The notes under the pieces were generated by a model. It was not told the DNA's origin. It searched no databases and saw only the letters and a program-made list of their open reading frames with translations. From positions 186,001-250,000 of the forward strand of contig JACKMK010000004.1 in NCBI GenBank assembly GCA_024235395.1: DNA of 64,000 nt, in the 5' to 3' direction. This document shows, piece after piece, positions 1 through 8,690 of the stretch. Made by a program: the position numbers and the translations under genes. The stretch comes from Chromatiaceae bacterium. Lineage in GTDB: Bacteria > Pseudomonadota > Gammaproteobacteria > Chromatiales > Chromatiaceae. How positions within the stretch are numbered: position 1 is the stretch's first letter; each line of letters opens with the position of its first letter.

Positions 1-29
1 CCGCCGGCATGTCGCGGCATCACGAGCGG

Positions 30-356
30 TCAACCTCGAAACTTGACCAGGCGCGTGACCTGGATATCGGAGATGAACACCACACCGGAGTGCTCGTTGT
101 AGAACGGTGCGAAGCCCTGAAGGATCGGGTTGACCAGCTCTTCGGGCACCGCGGCGATGATCATGATCAGCACGTCGTCCTCGTTGAACATCAGGTGCCC
201 CTCATGGAAGCCGTGGCTGCCCTTGCCCGACAGGTTGTTGATGATCGTGTAGCCCTTGACACCGGCACGGTCGAGCAGGTCGGTCGCAAAGCTGCGGTGT
301 TCTCCGCCCAGAATGATCTCGAGCTTCTTCAACGGGCTGAAGTTGAGGTTCTTCAT
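30..356 (-). CDS. P-II-like regulatory protein of the DAB operon
   Basis: A 108-residue protein with the small alpha/beta ferredoxin-like character of P-II/GlnB-type proteins (LEIILGGEH near the start, a short Gly/His-rich T-loop-like segment around residues 40-55, and VVFISDIQVTRLVKF at the C-terminus). Its ATG overlaps the dabA stop as ATGA, so it is the last gene of the dabB-membrane protein-dabA unit and probably translationally coupled. P-II-like genes are known beside DUF2309 (dabA) genes and are thought to sense adenylates or bicarbonate and gate uptake; that role is inference here. An in-frame ATG three codons upstream (365) is possible, but the overlap favours 356. Confidence 0.85.
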   Translation of the reverse strand: MKNLNFSPLKKLEIILGGEHRSFATDLLDRAGVKGYTIINNLSGKGSHGFHEGHLMFNEDDVLIMIIAAVPEELVNPILQGFAPFYNEHSGVVFISDIQVTRLVKFRG

Positions 357-3300
357 AGACTGCATGGCTCCTGGAAAATCGGGTCGACGTCGCCTCCGAC
401 AAGCGCTTGCCGCCACTCGCCGTCTTCGTACAGGCACACGGTCGATGTCTCGGGGTCGATGATCAGCAGGCGAATCCAGCCGTTGCGCACCAGGCGCTTG
501 ACCGCGACGACGCCCTCCACGGCCTTGACCGCGTGTTCGAACGGCGCCTCGATCACGGTAATCAGGCGCATCGGTTGGTGGTAGGGTTGGCCACCGTCGA
601 GGACGGTCTGAGCCGGCAGGCCGGTCCGCAGATCGCTGAGGTTGCCGGTCATGACGCCAAAGCGCCCGGCGACGTTGTGGTAGACCTTGCTGCCGCTGCC
701 GAAGCGTTCGTTGTCGACTGTCGAAAAATAGTGCTCCATGTTGATCCACTGGCCGACGACCAAGGGTCCGGTCAGGATGTTCTCGAGCAGACGGCGCCTG
801 GAATCGACGCGATAGTCGTAAGAGTGAAGGAAAGCCCTGCCGTCCAATCCCTTCGATTGGGTCAGGGAGCGGCGGCCGATGACGAAATAGGCGTTGCCCG
901 AAAGGCCCCACTCGGGCCTGACCTGAGACCAGTCCATCGCATTGCGGCGCGCCAGCCGCGACGCAGCGGCCGGATCGACCGCCTGCCCCGGCGCGGTGAG
1001 CTTGGGCACCCGCTCTTGGGCGCATAGGCGGGATGCGGCACTCAGGCCGCTGCGCAGGCGATCCAGGTAGATCAGGTGCGATGGCGGTAGCAAGGCCAGA
1101 TCGTGCAGGCTGATCTCGTCGGTCGTGGTGTTGTGCAATGCCGGTACGAACCAGGCGTCATCTGGAATATCGATGCCCTTGGCCCGCAAACGACGACGCA
1201 CCTCCGGCTTGTTCGCCATCTGTGCGAGTACCCGCGCGCTCACCAGGCCGTGACTGCCGCCGCAGGCACCGCAATCGAGAGCGGACTCGTAGGGGTTGTT
1301 CTCCGAACGGCTGCCGTGCCCTGTCAGCAGGATGAAACGCGAAAATTCATCGGTCAGCCCGATCGACTTCAGCGCTTGGGTGACGAATCGCGTCTGCTCG
1401 TCCAGGGAAAAGCCGATTCGGCCGAGGCGTTCGAGTTGCAGTTGCGCGAACGACTGGTTGATCCGGTAGGCGCTGCGCAGGCGACCCACAAACGTGTCGA
1501 TGCGGTCTTCGTTCAGCGCCAGCGCGGCACCGAATTCCGGGCAGCTTGCCTGGTGATCCAAGGCTGCTTCGCGCAGTTCGCGTACCATCGTATCGGTGAT
1601 CCGCTCCGGTTCGAGCTCAAACTCCTGTTCGACCGCCTTTACGATCACCGCCCGCTGTACGGCGCGAACGATCGAGTCGGCCTGCTCGCGGCTCAGCTTG
1701 TCGATCACCAGGTGCGTCGGGGGCTTGAGTTCGTGCAGACGCTCGCGCCATCGGTTGTAGCCGGTCGGCAGCAGTGTCTTGCCGACCATGTCGAATCCGA
1801 ACAGCAGTCCAATCGCCTCGACAGTGACAAATGGTGTCAGCACGGACTCTTTCAGTTCGTGCATCGCCTTTTCCAGCGCGCTGAGCGCCACCGCGTCGTG
1901 CACGCCCGTCGACGTCATCTCGAGCACCAGGTTCTTCGGCGTCAACAGTACCGGACACAGATGGTTCTCGCTGCCCTTGCCCAGTTCCATGAAACTGACC
2001 GGCACACCGAAAAAGCCTGCTATGCCATAGGTCTCGTAGTCACCGACGGATTCGAGATTGCGGCGGATCCGCTCCGAGCGGGTATCGATACAGAACATCG
2101 CCTTGGCGAACGGCCGTTTCTCACGCGGAGGCGCAGAACCTGGATTCAGACCACGCAACAAACCCGCGATGGCCCTGGCCTCCATTGCCTCGAGCCAGAC
2201 CATGCCCTCGCGGTTGCGAAAATCGCGCATCGCTCCCAGCAGCGCGTGCAGCTCGTCGAGAGACAACGCGTGTAGCGCCTGCGAGGCCCCGAGTCGATCT
2301 GCGAGTGCGACCAGACGGGCGGCCTGACGCTCGGCTTCGAAGCGGCGCTTGCGTTCGCGGTATTCCACAAACACCTTGGCCAGATGCCGTTTGTCGCGGC
2401 GCAAGAGTGCATCCTCGAGATCATGTGCCATCGCAACGAAATCACCCGGCGCATGGAACTCGGATCGCAGATAGGCCTGCTGCGGATCGCTGTGCACCGT
2501 TTCGGCGAGGCCACCGACCGTGTACGACCGCCCATCATGGATTCGCTTGCGCAGAAGCGTGAGGGCCAGCAGCATGCGCACGGCGACATAGTCGACGAGG
2601 TCACCAGGGTAGCGTTGCTCCCAGTAATAGTGGCCGGCGTTCGAACGCCATCGGATGAATCCCGCCCATCCGTGAAGACGCGCCAGTTCCTGGGTGAAAT
2701 ATGCCACCCAGTCCTCTTCAGGGACCTGCAGCTCGGCCAGGACGCGCGCAATGACGGTCTCCGGGTCGGCATCCATCGGCTTTGCCGCATGCCGTAGCAG
2801 GCGTTCCAGCGTTTGCCGCACGTCCCGACCTGCCACGTCGAGCCATGCTCTGAAAAAACCGCGTTCACGGTTCGGCATCACCCAGATCGACTGTCCTTCA
2901 TCGAAGAAATCCAGACAGGCTCGAATGACACGTTCGTCGAGCTCGGTGCCGATCGTGGTGCCGTACAGGGCGTCGACCACCTCGTACAACGGTCGCTCGC
3001 GCAGCAGATGTTCCTCGAGCCATGCAACGAGCGTTGCGGCGTCTGAGTCACTACGCGCCGGCAGCGTTGATCCCGACAGCACGCTGTGGACGTCGGCGGT
3101 GTCGGCGAGGGTCATTTTCTCGACCGTGACCCGGTCGTGTTCGGTAAGTTCGACCCACAGCCATTCCGTGAGGTCGAAGGGCAGCGCCGGGGAATGTTGC
3201 TCCACGAAGCCCCGCACGCCGTGCCTGAGTATGCGTTCGTCAACCTCGCCGTTGGCAAGGTATCGCCGGTATGTGGACCTGGGGAGGAATCCGCGTGCAT

Positions 3301-3469
3301 GGAACAGCCGCGAACCCTTTTCCACGGCCTGCTCGAACGGCAACTGTTCGAGTCCGTGCAGGGGGTTGTGGTGGATGAACGCCCGCATTGGCCAGAAAAA
3401 CGGGACCGGCTCGCCGGCGACGTAGATCATCGCCCGGACACGCAGCTTTTGACCGATCGGTGGACTCAT
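353..3469 (-). CDS. dabA: DabA, inorganic carbon transporter catalytic subunit (DUF2309/UPF0753)
   Basis: A 1038-residue cytoplasmic protein of the DUF2309 family, the beta-carbonic-anhydrase-like subunit of the DAB/DAC inorganic-carbon pump that hydrates CO2 unidirectionally when coupled to a cation gradient through DabB. The zinc-site residues can be read: Cys460 and Asp462 in FCIDTRSER, His718 in GHGSRSEN and Cys733 in LDCGACGG. The His-Cys spacing of 15 matches the characterised Halothiobacillus enzyme. The ATG at 3469 overlaps the stop of the preceding gene as ATGA; a TTG five codons upstream is less likely. It belongs to a four-gene minus-strand operon with dabB, a 252-residue membrane protein and a P-II-like gene. 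Confidence 0.95.
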   Translation of the reverse strand: MSPPIGQKLRVRAMIYVAGEPVPFFWPMRAFIHHNPLHGLEQLPFEQAVEKGSRLFHARGFLPRSTYRRYLANGEVDERILRHGVRGFVEQHSPALPFDLTEWLWVELTEHDRVTVEKMTLADTADVHSVLSGSTLPARSDSDAATLVAWLEEHLLRERPLYEVVDALYGTTIGTELDERVIRACLDFFDEGQSIWVMPNRERGFFRAWLDVAGRDVRQTLERLLRHAAKPMDADPETVIARVLAELQVPEEDWVAYFTQELARLHGWAGFIRWRSNAGHYYWEQRYPGDLVDYVAVRMLLALTLLRKRIHDGRSYTVGGLAETVHSDPQQAYLRSEFHAPGDFVAMAHDLEDALLRRDKRHLAKVFVEYRERKRRFEAERQAARLVALADRLGASQALHALSLDELHALLGAMRDFRNREGMVWLEAMEARAIAGLLRGLNPGSAPPREKRPFAKAMFCIDTRSERIRRNLESVGDYETYGIAGFFGVPVSFMELGKGSENHLCPVLLTPKNLVLEMTSTGVHDAVALSALEKAMHELKESVLTPFVTVEAIGLLFGFDMVGKTLLPTGYNRWRERLHELKPPTHLVIDKLSREQADSIVRAVQRAVIVKAVEQEFELEPERITDTMVRELREAALDHQASCPEFGAALALNEDRIDTFVGRLRSAYRINQSFAQLQLERLGRIGFSLDEQTRFVTQALKSIGLTDEFSRFILLTGHGSRSENNPYESALDCGACGGSHGLVSARVLAQMANKPEVRRRLRAKGIDIPDDAWFVPALHNTTTDEISLHDLALLPPSHLIYLDRLRSGLSAASRLCAQERVPKLTAPGQAVDPAAASRLARRNAMDWSQVRPEWGLSGNAYFVIGRRSLTQSKGLDGRAFLHSYDYRVDSRRRLLENILTGPLVVGQWINMEHYFSTVDNERFGSGSKVYHNVAGRFGVMTGNLSDLRTGLPAQTVLDGGQPYHQPMRLITVIEAPFEHAVKAVEGVVAVKRLVRNGWIRLLIIDPETSTVCLYEDGEWRQALVGGDVDPIFQEPCSL

Positions 3470-4224
3470 GGCAGTTGCCCCCAAGCCAACAGGCCGGCGA
3501 GTATCAGCAGCAGCAGCACGAGGCCGAGTGCGATGTATGCCGATCTACTGAGATCGGGTTTCGGATCGGCGCATCCCGGTCCCACCACCAGCCCGCGCGT
3601 GATGCGCGCACCGGACCAGGCCCACAAAAGCCAGACCAAGAGCACCGCGAGCGCTGCCCAGGGCACCACGGGGAGTGCCTGCGTGACGGTCTTCAGCAGG
3701 TTGAAGAAGCCGGGGAAGACCGGTGTGGCGACGGCCGCCAGAATCGCAACGACCAGGATGCCGGACAGCCTCGGCAGGTTCTGCGCCAGTCCGCGGACGG
3801 CACCGGCATAGGCGGCGCCGAAGATCGATTCGACGCGCGCGACCAACCACGCCAGAAGCACGAACGGGGCACTGAACCCCGCAGCCTGCAGGGCCAGGTC
3901 GCGCCCGTCATCTACGAACAATGCCGACAGCCACAGGAACGACCAGGCGGACGTCGCCATGTGTGACGTCCATAGGCCCAGTTCACGCAGCGACACCGCC
4001 CGAAACGCGTACAGACACGCGGTCAACACGGCCCAATACACCAGCCATACCGGCGGCACCTGCCCGGTCGCGGCGAGCAGCAACGCGCCGATCTGCGGCC
4101 ACAGCAGCAGAAGTCCCATGCGCATCCAGACGTTGTCCATCTGCGCGAACAGTCGGTTGAACACCATGCTGAGCGGAAACAACGGCAGAAACACGGCGGC
4201 GATCAGGAAGGCGATCATCGACAT
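3466..4224 (-). CDS. membrane protein of the DAB operon, possible third transporter subunit
   Basis: A 252-residue, very hydrophobic protein with about six to seven predicted membrane spans and little soluble sequence. It lies between dabB and dabA: it starts one base after the dabB stop and its own stop overlaps the dabA ATG (ATGA). Segments such as FLPLFPLSMVFNRLF and ATPVFPGFFN recall pieces of the NuoM/MrpD proton-channel family, so it may be a reduced antiporter-type subunit; this is a visual resemblance only. The tight spacing strongly suggests that it is made with DabA and DabB and helps energise or anchor the complex. No catalytic motif was recognised. Confidence 0.75.
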   Translation of the reverse strand: MSMIAFLIAAVFLPLFPLSMVFNRLFAQMDNVWMRMGLLLLWPQIGALLLAATGQVPPVWLVYWAVLTACLYAFRAVSLRELGLWTSHMATSAWSFLWLSALFVDDGRDLALQAAGFSAPFVLLAWLVARVESIFGAAYAGAVRGLAQNLPRLSGILVVAILAAVATPVFPGFFNLLKTVTQALPVVPWAALAVLLVWLLWAWSGARITRGLVVGPGCADPKPDLSRSAYIALGLVLLLLILAGLLAWGQLP

Positions 4225-4225
4225 C

Positions 4226-5905
4226 TCAGGACCACCTCAGCATCACATTGAGGCGCGTCGCCAACCGAACCAGAAAGTCCGACAGACGTGCGTAGATGCC
4301 GGCAACGAAGAACTCGCGCGCCACCAAGGTGTAGAACGCCAGCCACAGCGTGCTCAACCGGCCCTCTCCGCCACGGCCGTTTTGCTCGGCGTAGTAAGTG
4401 ACCAACCACCCCAGCACGACGACCAGAGTCATCAGAATGACCAGGGTATCGAACCAGAAGATATCGATTCCCGCCGCGTTGTAGATGGCGGACCTGAATT
4501 CGGGATCCGGGTACAGAAAAACATCGAATGCATGGCTGATCAAGGTGTAACCGACCACAACGATCGTGAAGGAAAACAGGATCATGCCCATCAGGCGCCA
4601 GATGTTCTCAGTACGCATGCGGTAGGTGGCGAAGATCAACTGCGCGCCGGTCACCCAGCCGAAGAACAGCAGAACGACCGCGCCCTGTTTCTGGAAGAAA
4701 TCGTTGGCGACCAGCCAGTGCGCCAGCACCAGTATCGTGACCGGCACGACGAGCGTGATCGCCGCCATCAAAAGCCAGGGTTGCCGCCGCCGTGCAGGTC
4801 GCCGTTCGACGACGAAGGTGTACAGATCGTCCTTGGGGACGCCGTCGTCCTGGCGGGCCTCGCTGATGACCCCACCTGCACCGAGGAAGAGTGTCCCCTT
4901 GAACAGACCATGGGCGATCAGGTGGTATACCGCGAGTGAGAAGGCACCGACACCGCACTCCATGATCATGAAGCCCATCTGCCCCATCGTCGAATAACCG
5001 AGGGCCTTCTTGATGTCGTTCTGCGCGAGCATCAGTACAGAACCGATGACCGCGGTCAGCAGGCCCACGACAAAGATCCAATGCAGCACACCATCAGTCG
5101 TGACGAACAGCGGGGCGAAGCGGTTGATCAGGAACCCCCCCGCGTTCACGATTCCGGCGTGCATCAATGCCGAGACCGGCGTTGGACCGCTCATCGTGTA
5201 CGGTAACCAGGTGTGCAGTAGAAACTGCGCGGACCGGGCAAACGCGGACAGTGCGATCAGCGCGGCGACGGTCTCTGCCAATGGCAGCCCAAAGACGGTC
5301 TCGAGATCCGGCGTGGCTGTGAGTCCGCTGAAGATGGTACTCAGCGACCAGCTGTCGAATGCCTGGTACAACAGGCCGGCCGCCAGCAGCAGCGGCAGGT
5401 CGCCGAACCGGTAGGTCATCAGGGTCCAGGCCGCATAGCGGTACGCCGTGTCGCTCGACGAGTCCTGACCGAGAAGGAAGTACAACAGTACGCCGATCAG
5501 ATGCCAGGCGACCAACAGCGTGATCAGGTCGCCGGACGTGACCATCAACAGCAGTGCCGCGGTCATCAGCCCCAGCAGCACGAAGAAGCGAGAGTAGCCA
5601 CGCTCTTCCGCCATATAGCGCAGCGAGTAGACATGAACGATCAGGCTGATGCCGGACACGACAAACGCCATGAGGCTGCTCAGCGGGTCGAACCACAGCG
5701 TTCCCCAGGACGGGCCGAAGCGGATCTCGCCTGCCGGTAGTCCAGCGATCGCGAACCCCAACAACGAGGTTGCGACCGCAAAGGTCGCGAGTGCAGCCAA
5801 TACGCTGATACGGGCACTGGCACGATGTAGCCTCGGCGCCGACAGATGCGCCACTACCGCCCCCGCCAGGGGTACCAGCACGACCAGCGCAACCAGCTGT
5901 TCCAT
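4226..5905 (-). CDS. dabB: DabB, NuoL/MrpA-like proton-conducting subunit of the DAB pump
   Basis: A 559-residue polytopic membrane protein of the proton-conducting complex I/Mrp antiporter family (PF00361). Seen in the sequence: a run of hydrophobic helices, LVAWHLIGVLLYFLLG, the TWLPYTMSGPTPVSALMHAG core motif and the LGYSTMGQMGFM motif typical of NuoL-like subunits. Placed first in the operon with dabA, it is expected to couple cation flow to DabA-catalysed CO2 hydration at the cytoplasmic membrane. The chosen ATG has GGAGG nine bases upstream; an upstream in-frame start (5935) lacks such a site. The 536 bases ahead of it hold the likely promoter. Confidence 0.93.
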   Translation of the reverse strand: MEQLVALVVLVPLAGAVVAHLSAPRLHRASARISVLAALATFAVATSLLGFAIAGLPAGEIRFGPSWGTLWFDPLSSLMAFVVSGISLIVHVYSLRYMAEERGYSRFFVLLGLMTAALLLMVTSGDLITLLVAWHLIGVLLYFLLGQDSSSDTAYRYAAWTLMTYRFGDLPLLLAAGLLYQAFDSWSLSTIFSGLTATPDLETVFGLPLAETVAALIALSAFARSAQFLLHTWLPYTMSGPTPVSALMHAGIVNAGGFLINRFAPLFVTTDGVLHWIFVVGLLTAVIGSVLMLAQNDIKKALGYSTMGQMGFMIMECGVGAFSLAVYHLIAHGLFKGTLFLGAGGVISEARQDDGVPKDDLYTFVVERRPARRRQPWLLMAAITLVVPVTILVLAHWLVANDFFQKQGAVVLLFFGWVTGAQLIFATYRMRTENIWRLMGMILFSFTIVVVGYTLISHAFDVFLYPDPEFRSAIYNAAGIDIFWFDTLVILMTLVVVLGWLVTYYAEQNGRGGEGRLSTLWLAFYTLVAREFFVAGIYARLSDFLVRLATRLNVMLRWS

Positions 5906-6441
5906 CAGCCCGTTCCTCCGGGTCTGTGGCGACAACCGGCAAATCGGCAGGGTGGCGACACGCGAACAAAGACCTTCACAGGGACCTTCGTGTCGGCATC
6001 GCGGCGATGGCTTTTAATCGATCTGTGGGTCATCACGTTCGTCAGGAAACTTCGTCAAGCGAAGTCTACGAACCGTGAAGCCAAGATAAATTCGATAATT
6101 CAAATTGCAGCGATAGCTTATCGTCGATGGATGGGTAGATTCGAGCGACGGCTGGCGCGCGGCTCGCCGCCATTCGGTCCAACCCTGCGCAACATCCTGC
6201 AAACCTCGCGTGTGTCGCGTGCCCGACTGGCTGTCGCTTTTGACCCGTAGGTCGCCTTCAACCCGGAATCTCTCGTGCAATGGGCAAGCGAACGGCGCGG
6301 TTTCGGAGCTGAAAGGTGTGCGATGAATGGTCAAGCAACAGGCGGTGTCGACCGGAACCATCCACTGGGCTCAGAACACGCTGTCTGACGCGACCAGGCT
6401 ATGAGACGGGACAGGATCACCTCGCAGTCCGCCGACGGCCC
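5906..6441. promoter_or_regulatory. intergenic region upstream of the dab operon with an AT-rich island
   Basis: No convincing gene lies in these 536 bases. A distinctly AT-rich stretch at about 6080-6125 stands out from the GC-rich surroundings and contains the small palindrome CGATA-GCT-TATCG. As the only gap ahead of dabB it must carry the operon promoter; which bases form it cannot be fixed by eye. No divergent LysR-type regulator is present. Confidence 0.35.
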
Positions 6442-7452
6442 TCAGCCAGGCGAACGGTCGGGTTCTGACCAACGCCGCTGGATCGCGAAGACATCTTCGG
6501 TGCATTGTAGAAACAGATCCACCAGCCGCCGTTCAAAGCGCTTGTGCGCATTCGCACGGAGATAATCGAGTGCCGCCTCGTTGGTCCAGGCCGGCTTGTA
6601 GGGGCGTTCATTGGTGAGCGCGTCATACACGTCCGCGATCGCGACGATCCGCGCACTTTCCGGAATGTCGGCGCCCACCAAGGCGCGCGGGTAGCCGCTG
6701 CCATCCCAACGTTCGTGATGGGCGAACGCGACTTCCCGGGCGAGCCGCAAGAGCGAGGAGTCGTGCTCACCGATGATCTGAGCCCCGATCCAGGGGTGCC
6801 GCCGCATGATCTTCCAGTCGCCATCGTCGAACGGTGCCGGCTTGAGCAATACGCGATCCGGGATTCCGATCTTGCCGATATCGTGCATCGGCGCTGCGTG
6901 CAGCAGTTCGTCGGCCCGCTGTTCCGGCCAACCGGCAGCGAGCGCCAGCCGGTGTGAAAAATGGCTCATGCGGATGACATGCAGACCGGTCTCGTTGTCG
7001 CGGTACTCGGCCGCACGGCCGAGCCGGTGCACGATCTCCAGGCGCGTGCGCTGGAGTTCCTCGACCTGCACGAGTGACAAGTGGGTCCTGACCCGCGCAC
7101 GCACGATCGACGGACTGATCGGCTTGCTGATGTAGTCGACGGCACCGGCGGCGAACCCCTCCGATTCGTCACCGACGTCGTTCCTTGCCGAGACGAAGAT
7201 CACCGGGATACGTCTGGTGGTCGTGTTGGCCTTGATGATTCGGCACGCCTCATACCCGTCCATTGTCGGCATCATCACGTCCATCAGGATCAGGTCCGGC
7301 TGCATGCTCTCGGCGAGCTTTGTTGCGGTCAAACCGTCCTTCGCGACCAACAGCCGATATTCGGACTGCAGCGCCTCACGCAGAATCTGCAGGTTGGACA
7401 CTTCATCGTCCACGAGCAGAATGCAGTGACGTACCTGCGGGGTCTGTTCCAT
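6442..7452 (-). CDS. response regulator with HD-GYP phosphodiesterase domain
   Basis: A 336-residue two-domain protein. Residues 10-125 form a receiver domain (ILLVDDE acidic pocket, phospho-acceptor Asp in LILMDVMMPTMDG, Lys in ISKPIS). Residues about 145-325 form an HD-GYP domain (HDIGKIGIPDRVLLKP and HHERWDGSGYP) with the metal and GYP motifs intact, so it should hydrolyse c-di-GMP when phosphorylated. It is a single-gene unit with no adjacent kinase, so its partner is encoded elsewhere. The start at 7452 follows a GGGAAGAGGGC purine run; an ATG at 7473 is an alternative. Confidence 0.92.
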   Translation of the reverse strand: MEQTPQVRHCILLVDDEVSNLQILREALQSEYRLLVAKDGLTATKLAESMQPDLILMDVMMPTMDGYEACRIIKANTTTRRIPVIFVSARNDVGDESEGFAAGAVDYISKPISPSIVRARVRTHLSLVQVEELQRTRLEIVHRLGRAAEYRDNETGLHVIRMSHFSHRLALAAGWPEQRADELLHAAPMHDIGKIGIPDRVLLKPAPFDDGDWKIMRRHPWIGAQIIGEHDSSLLRLAREVAFAHHERWDGSGYPRALVGADIPESARIVAIADVYDALTNERPYKPAWTNEAALDYLRANAHKRFERRLVDLFLQCTEDVFAIQRRWSEPDRSPG

Positions 7453-7956
7453 GCCCTCTTCCCGATACTCCATCCGTTTGACCGCTGTCGCAGCTGCGAC
7501 GCCCCTGAATCGCGCCACCGCGCGTCCGATGCGCACCGCGTCGTCTCGACCGGTTCGATGTTAGCGCACTCGCCCCAGTGAGCCCTGCACTGCAGTGACT
7601 CGGGATGGCACAGGATTCAGGATTGGTCGCCACCGCAAGGCCACAAGATCGGTACGGTCTGCGTAGACAAACTGTGACGGGCGCCTCCGAATGCGCTGCA
7701 GATCAGGATTTGGGATCTGGAATGTGTGCGCCCAGCTCCGTCCTTGGTGGCCAGGCCCCGCGCGCGACCGCCGCGTTGCCGGTGTCAGGATTTTTTACCA
7801 ATGTCCCTGGCGAAGTTAGGGGTAATAAAAATTACTGCTTTATTTGCAATCACTTACCTTCTTCGCACAGATTTTGCTTGGACATTGTCGTCCGCCGCCC
7901 CGAGACGACCGAACGGCTACCGGGACAGCGATCAGTTTGACGACTGGAGTACAACA
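7453..7956. promoter_or_regulatory. intergenic region ahead of the PEP-CTERM-like gene, with AT-rich inverted repeat
   Basis: These 504 bases hold no supported gene. An AT-rich island at about 7790-7870 contains the inverted repeat GTAAT-AAAA-ATTAC (7822-7835). It lies about 120 bases before the start at 7957 and probably belongs to that gene's control region. A match to the -24/-12 sigma-54 consensus often seen before PEP-CTERM genes was sought and not found with correct spacing. Confidence 0.35.
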
Positions 7957-8613
7957 ATGAGATTCAAACGCTATCTGCAACTGGCGGCGTTCGCCGCACT
8001 ACCGCTGTTTGCGGCACAACAGGCTGCCGCCGTGGTCATCGATTTCGATGCGCTGCCCGCCGGCACGCCGGTAACGACCATCAGCGGCGTCACCTTCAGT
8101 TCGAGCGTCAATGCGCTCGGTTACACGCTGGAGGTGTCGGATCTGTACGATACCGACTCCGGCGAAAACTATCTCGCGGTGGATGATCCCGATCCCATTG
8201 GTGATGGGGTGTTCCTCATGGGGGATACGATCACGCTGGACTTCGCTGCACCCATTACCTCGTTGAGCGTCAGCTTCATCTCGACACCGCTTTTTCCGGA
8301 TTGGGGAAGTCTCTTCAGCATCGAGACACTGGTCGGCACGGCGGTCAACACCCTGCCGCCCGATACCACCCTGCTCGATGGCGGTGAGGTGTACCGTGTG
8401 ACCTTCAGTTCGGCGACTGCGTTCTCTTCGGCGACGCTGGCGTCCCTGGTGATTGCCGATCCACCGGACCCGTTCTTCGGCTCGCTCTATGCATTCAATA
8501 TCGACACCATCGAGTTCGAGTTGGCCGATGGCGGCACCGTCCCTGTGCCGGGCAGCCTGCTGTTGTTGCTCGCCGCGTTGCCTGCGCTGCGGCGCTGGAC
8601 GTCGCACAGCTGA
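7957..8613 (+). CDS. PEP-CTERM/VPxPGSL-type secreted surface protein
   Basis: A 218-residue exported protein. It has an N-terminal signal peptide (MRFKRYLQLAAFAALPLFAAQQAAA), then a beta-rich, acidic extracellular region beginning VVIDFDALPAGTPVTTISGVTF as in many PEP-CTERM proteins. It ends with a sorting tail: VPVPGSL, a hydrophobic helix (LLLLLAALPAL) and a basic RRW terminus. Such tails are recognised by exosortases that process and anchor the protein during export. The next gene on the other strand is an exosortase-A-associated glycosyltransferase, which supports the call. The ATG at 7957 has GGAGT upstream; the longer upstream frame is not coding-like. The true ligand or function is unknown. 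Confidence 0.8.
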   Translation: MRFKRYLQLAAFAALPLFAAQQAAAVVIDFDALPAGTPVTTISGVTFSSSVNALGYTLEVSDLYDTDSGENYLAVDDPDPIGDGVFLMGDTITLDFAAPITSLSVSFISTPLFPDWGSLFSIETLVGTAVNTLPPDTTLLDGGEVYRVTFSSATAFSSATLASLVIADPPDPFFGSLYAFNIDTIEFELADGGTVPVPGSLLLLLAALPALRRWTSHS

Positions 8614-8620
8614 TGCGGAT

Positions 8621-8690
8621 CGTGCGCGGAAGTCGCGCACGCTGGAACGACGGATGAGTCTGGACGGGTGCTCGCTTAGAGCGCCCGTCC
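8621..8690. terminator. two hairpins between convergent genes (likely bidirectional termination)
   Basis: First hairpin: CGTGCGCG-gaagt-CGCGCACG (8621-8641). Second: a 12-bp stem, one G-T wobble, at 8662-8673 paired with 8679-8690, loop GCTTA. The second stem encloses the stop codon of the minus-strand glycosyltransferase. Neither has a long T tract, so termination efficiency is uncertain, but the position between two converging genes fits. Confidence 0.5.

Noticed and set aside
1103..2275. 390-codon frame on plus opposite dabA
   Set aside because: It is antisense to the conserved zinc-site region of dabA, has no family resemblance and no ribosome site; it is a GC-rich shadow frame.
6014..6361. 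115-codon minus frame upstream of dabB
   Set aside because: Overlaps the likely regulatory region, lacks a ribosome site and looks non-coding.
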